Assembly (NCBI GenBank): GCA_011763485.2
Contig: JAANSK020253385.1
Location: 1 to 22,904, forward strand
Origin: Isoetes engelmannii
Taxonomy: Eukaryota > Streptophyta > Lycopodiopsida > Isoetales > Isoetaceae
DNA length: 22,904 bases
Reading direction: 5' to 3'
Part shown: positions 18,976 through 22,904 of the stretch, one piece after another
Numbering within the stretch: the stretch's first letter is position 1
Layout of the letters: every line of letters begins with the position of its first letter
Translations under genes and position numbers: made by a program
The notes under the pieces: generated by a model
What the model saw: only the letters and a program-made list of their open reading frames with translations
What the model was told of the DNA's origin: nothing
Databases searched by the model: none

Positions 18976-19560
18976 TACTTCTAATTTTCTCTTATTTCTC
19001 ATTGATTTCTTCTACCCTTTTTTTTTTTGTCTTACTTACTTTTTCATCCAGGTAGATGGTGTGTATTTTGGTCCTGAGGTATATCTTTGTTCACCATGTC
19101 ACCAAATGCCTAAAGGATGACAAGAATTATCACGTCTCCAGTGTTACTTTTGTCCTATGCACTCTTGGGTTATAGTATCATTGAGAATGAAAATACCACT
19201 CTCATGTGCATGGGGTAGCAAGCATGGAAATTGAGGAGCTCATTGCACTAACAAGGTTGTTAGTTGGAGTACTTCATCCAACTAATTGATGACTTTTTAT
19301 TCGCTAAAATCTAAGAGAATGTCGTCTATGCATATGCGCTTTGAGAGAGGGAGGTGGAGGTGGAGGATGGAGCACTTGTATCTACCTATTGGTTAGCATA
19401 GTACTTTGACTAACCTCTAGTTGTTTGTCTCTGTTATCATATGGAAAACGGAACTGTACACTGGTGAATTGACATTTTAGTAGCAAAAGAACTCACTTGT
19501 ATTGCAATATGTACATAGTAGGATCTACAAATCGTTTCGTCCTGAGATAGCATCGTATTC
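18976..19560. other. Decayed DNA downstream of the Helitron helicase
   Basis: At about 19050-19160 a frame reads VDGVYFGPEVYLCSPCHQMP and then, after a stop, CYFCPMH. This cysteine/histidine spacing could be a relic zinc-binding motif but is too short to assign. A GGAGGTGG run lies near 19351. No gene is supported. Confidence 0.35.
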
Positions 19561-19589
19561 CATTATACGAGCTTGATAATCGTGAGACA

Positions 19590-19815
19590 TCGTTGGCAGT
19601 TCGAATCAATGAGTCGCACGTGCATTTCACTTTTACACCGACTAAGATGTTATTTGTAGGAAAAATGGAGATATCAAGGGAGCATCTACAAAATGTTGAC
19701 GTGATGTTATCCATGAGAGAAGTGAAGATACGAGCTCATTCACAAAAGTTTGACATTGAGCCCACGGTGATGTGCGCGATGTGGAGATGCAAATTTAGAG
19801 TTCCGACATGAACTA
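19590..19815 (+). pseudogene. Possible fragment of an MCM8/9-like zinc subdomain
   Basis: A 72-codon frame (19593-19811) contains NVDVMLSMREVKIRA, then EPTVMCAMWRCKFRVPT, stop, and ELK-like codons in a shifted frame. In MCM8/9-type helicases the N-terminal domain has a comparable order: a leucine-rich GTVIR strand, a short spacer, then MC-x-x-C and a hydrophobic-rich strand. Here the first cysteine spacing is C-x3-x-C, so the zinc site is altered. The match is weak and rests on one short stretch. If real, it is a gene fragment, perhaps captured by the Helitron just upstream. Otherwise it is a chance frame. Confidence 0.22.
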
Positions 19816-19915
19816 AAGAATGCACTGATAAACCAGGACAAAAATTGGACAAAACTTTGTGTTTCTTATATCTGTACCTATCTTTTGTTGATGTACTTAA
19901 CTAGCATACATTTTA

Positions 19916-20270
19916 ATTTGTCTTTCTAAATTTGCTAATTTATATAAATGTTTAGTTGGCCTCCACATTCTTTATAAAGCATTGTTTTCTCAAATTTGCT
20001 AATTTAGATAAAGGTTCACTTGGCCCCACATTCTTTATAAAGCATTGTTTTCTCTAATAAATCCATCCCTTAAACGTAAAGTTAATACTTTGATGATAAT
20101 TTAAATAAAGGTTTACTTGACCCCACATTCTTTATAAAGCATTGTTTTCTCTACTAAAATCCACCCCTTAAAAGGCAAAGTTAATACTTCGATCCCCACA
20201 TTCTTTATAAAGCATTGTTTTCTCTACTAAAATCCACCCCTTAAAGGCAAAGTTAATGCTTCGATGATAC
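19916..20270 (+). repeat. Short tandem array, four copies
   Basis: CCACATTCTTTATAAAGCAT starts at 19963, 20026, 20123 and 20196 (spacings 63, 97 and 73). Flanking strings are shared in part: AAATTTGCTAATTTA in early units, and ACTAAAATCCACCCCTTAAA and AAAGTTAAT in later ones. Each core holds the palindrome CTTTATAAAG. Confidence 0.9.
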
Positions 20271-21030
20271 TGTCATTAGACATTTTCAACAAAAAAAAAT
20301 ATTACATAAACAAATCACGACCATTCTGCAAGTATCAACATGTGATGCGTTACACATATTTGGACATTAAATGCCAAGTAAAAACATAAGCCAGGACATT
20401 AACGCAGCAGCACTGAGCACACTTTTACTAATAATGCATACATATATTAGGAATTATGAAGAATAGGTCATAGGTTATAGCAAAAGATCATGATAACCTA
20501 CTAATAGTCTCCTAAATAAATATGCTTATTAATCTAGCTTACATTTCTTGGATCAATCAATGCTTCCCTCATGGATATTGTGCATAACCCAACATGATTG
20601 AAAGAATAGACCACCCTAAAGTCTTACGAATGATAAGGCAAAGGACCATCCTCGTGATGTACATGCACCAAAACCGTTGCCTACTTACATTATGCCAAAG
20701 GTGAACCATACTATGGCCTTGAATAAAGATTCAAAAAGAATACCATCAAACCGTAAAAAGAAAACAAGGGCTCCACTTTAAAATTTTCTAATTCACTCCT
20801 CTGATATTGATTAGATAAGAGGCAAAAACACCTTTAACATGAAATTATAGCTACAATTTTGATTCACTCCTCCGGTAGTAGACCTGGGGAAACATTTTAA
20901 AGGAACCCAGCTTTGTAGACCAAATTTGTATGGGTAACCTTTCCACAAAAAAATGCCTCAGCCTTGTATGGTACACAGCCGCAACAATACCTGTACATGA
21001 CTTTTCTCCCAAAAAATAGGCCAAATGTTC
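20271..21030. other. Intergenic DNA 3' of the DExH gene
   Basis: This is AT-rich with no supported frame. The part next to 21030 should hold the 3' UTR and poly(A) site of the helicase transcribed leftwards. No single poly(A) signal stands out. Confidence 0.5.
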
Positions 21031-22904
21031 CTAGGCATCCTCTACATAATGTCTTTGAAATTGACCACTATGCAGTAACTGTATCACAGCATTGACAATG
21101 TCCTTGCCTTCCAAACAAACGTCAAACTTTGGGTTTTCTATCTTGTGTTGAAGGAGGTGGTCTAGCCTCTGCCTTAAGTCCTGCATTAGTCTTAAATCAG
21201 ATAAGCAAGATTAACTTTATTTCTAAGTTTGAATATGAAAGATACATACATTAACAATGCGCATTGTACTAGGAGATGCTGATAAAAATTTCAGGTAGCC
21301 ATTAAGCATTTCAACGTGGCCATCACTATTTGATATAAGACTTCCTCCAAACATGAGTAATGCATAATCAGAGATGTTTGACGAATCCCTGAGATAAATT
21401 GCAGTCGTTTTGACCTTGTCACTATAAACAAGATATGGACATGGAAAATAAGACACTCGTGAATTCACTGATGATGGATGAGGTTCAACTTTTCCATCAT
21501 CTTTGGTATGAAATATAGTTCGCTTTCCCCGTTTTGTACAACGGACAACGTTTGGGAATAAGCCAGCACAAAGAATAGCCCGTACCAGTTCCAGGTCATC
21601 ACCATAGTTGTTATATCCCTGCACAGCTTTACAATTAATCTTTATGAACCCATAGAAAGCAGACTCAATTGCCAACACCAAACCTTAAAGCCCAATTTTT
21701 TATCTACAAAACCAATGTCACCAAGGAGGTCATAAAATTGGCATCGAGCACTTTCCATCCACTGCAATGTTGAAAGAGATAAATAATTTTTCCAGCAATA
21801 GTTCCGTTCGACACCTTGACGCTTAGCTTCAAGGTATTTGTTGAATGCATTTACGATTGCCATGTGATCACTGAAATTATTACCACAATGTTTCAAGAGC
21901 GTGTATATAGAGTAAATATGTGTGCATATGCTGCTTATTTACCTTCTAGAATCTCCTGCAAACCATCTCCTTGCTTCATCAGCTTCTTCTTTCCTCTCAA
22001 TGGGGAGAACAAAGGGATCTCGATGAGCCAATGCTGCTGCTATGGTTAACGCTGGTTCAATACAACGGAAGATAGCTCCCATTAAGAGCATCTTCCCCAC
22101 CTTTGGATCCAATGGAAGTGTAGCAAGGTGGCGACCTGTACAGCAGAAAGTGGTGTTGGTTCTCCTAAAATGGCTAGATGGGGGGGGGGGGGAGATCAAA
22201 CAGGCAGAATTCGACCTAATGGAGTAAGGTTTTCTTCCGAATCCAAAGCACCAATTTCTTTGAGTAGACTGATAGCATTATGCACTGCAAGGGCCTCAGG
22301 TGGCTGCATGGCTTGAGAAAGAAAATTCGCTACAAGTCCAAGTTCCAGACTCTTTATTTGGATGCATAACGATTCTAAAGGAGTCCTTAGAATCTCCGGC
22401 AGTTGATATTTCGGCATTGCATCATAAATGACTTTAGGATAAATATGGTAACAAATGCCAGGCTGCACTCTTCCTGCTCGTCCTCGTCTCTTTGAAACAT
22501 GAAAAGAACAGCTTCAATTAGTTTCAACAACCTTGCAGAATATGGTAATCAACCACCTTACAAAGTATGGTAGTCAAATTCTGTATGTGTTTTATTCTAC
22601 AAAAGATTAATGCTTCACCTGCTGTGCCGATGCCTGAGATATCCAGGAGGGCGTCAAACATGCAACCTTATTTAATGCATCGTAGCTAGTTTCCTTTGAT
22701 TTTCCACAATCAATTACGTATACCACATCATCAATTGTGATACTTGTTTCTGCAATATTCGTTGCAAGAACAACTTTTCTGCAATGACAGAATGCAATAT
22801 CAATAGAGACTATCTATTCCAAGTCAGATCAATCATAAAAATTACCTCACTCCAATGGGTGGGCGCTGAAAAATCTCTTGTTGATTAACTGTAGGCATGG
22901 AGCC
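21031..22904 (-). CDS. DExH-box RNA helicase (plant DExH1/3/5, DHX36-like), C-terminal part
   Basis: Seven exons read right to left: 22904-22846 (cut by the window edge), 22778-22619, 22489-22216, 22135-21943, 21870-21684, 21618-21250 and 21180-21031. All six introns (65-129 bp) are GT-AG. The joined frame gives exactly 463 residues and ends at TAG 21033-21031. In order the protein has [15 protein letters not shown], motif V ([20 protein letters not shown]), motif VI (QRRGRAGR), the HA2/winged-helix region ([47 protein letters not shown]) and an OB-fold ([37 protein letters not shown]). Motifs I-IV lie beyond the edge; relatives are roughly 1,000 residues. It should be an ATP-driven RNA helicase, possibly one that unwinds G-quadruplexes like DHX36. 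No break is seen in this part. Confidence 0.95.

Noticed and set aside
19916-20270. Repeat array as a CRISPR
   Set aside because: Spacing is irregular, the intervening sequence is itself partly repeated, and the context is a plant nuclear genome.
21223-21681. 152-codon minus frame starting at 21681 as an independent protein
   Set aside because: Its first 21 codons are intron sequence. The conserved part starts after the acceptor at 21619 and is the OB-fold exon of the helicase.
22196-22468. 90-codon minus frame as a separate small gene
   Set aside because: It is one exon of the DExH helicase read on into the next intron. The true exon boundary is at 22216 and joins in frame to 22135.
1-22904. 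tRNA, rRNA or organelle-derived DNA
   Set aside because: No cloverleaf with conserved tRNA boxes, rRNA core motif or plastid/mitochondrial gene was recognised by eye. A covariance-model scan was not possible.

Overview
The window looks like nuclear DNA of a land plant. At the right edge is an intron-rich DEAH/DExH RNA helicase gene of the plant DExH1/3/5 (DHX36-related) type. The rest is mostly decayed plant-type transposons (Ty1/copia, non-LTR LINE, Helitron) in AT-rich intergenic DNA. Two small PAN/Apple-ectodomain membrane proteins and the style of the LINE suggest a non-seed plant such as a fern. That placement is inference only; nothing in the sequence fixes a species.

Layout from left to right. 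1-449 may hold the end of an unknown minus-strand gene. 597-2461 is the 3' part of a Ty1/copia element: a broken RT/RNase H frame, a polypurine tract and a 697-bp 3' LTR. 2755-2940 is a 106-bp direct duplication. 3388-3837 and 6600-7055 are two paralogous genes for short secreted-then-anchored proteins (signal peptide, PAN/Apple-like Cys module, one transmembrane helix, Cys-rich tail), with a broken third copy at about 6003-6180. Two strong inverted repeats (3921-4008 and 4343-4434) lie just behind the first gene. 4440-6000 shows no gene I can recognise. 8116-8937 contains an unrecognised exon and relics. 9195-9610 is a degenerate TGGTGCCA repeat. 10250-11190 has minus-strand reading frames, one with 27-bp coding repeats.

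From 12597 to 18975 lies one Helitron-type Pif1 helicase that appears to have been split by about 5.2 kb of later DNA. The N-terminal half is at 12597-13090 and the C-terminal half at about 18280-18975. Between them are a GC-rich, 5'-truncated LINE (about 14040-17360, with endonuclease, RT, a C-terminal Cys/His motif and a TTATC-repeat tail), a short duplication, a microsatellite and a nested foldback. After the Helitron piece come a faint MCM-like fragment and a short repeat array (19916-20270).

The DExH helicase fills 21031-22904 on the minus strand. Seven exons join in frame into the last 463 residues: the end of the helicase core, HA2 and OB-fold. This is the only clearly intact conserved housekeeping gene.

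The most interesting points are the PAN-TM paralogue cluster with its surrounding repeats, the fact that every conserved-frame stop in the LINE is TAG (a pattern expected from CHG-methylation decay), the split Helitron, and three foldback structures.
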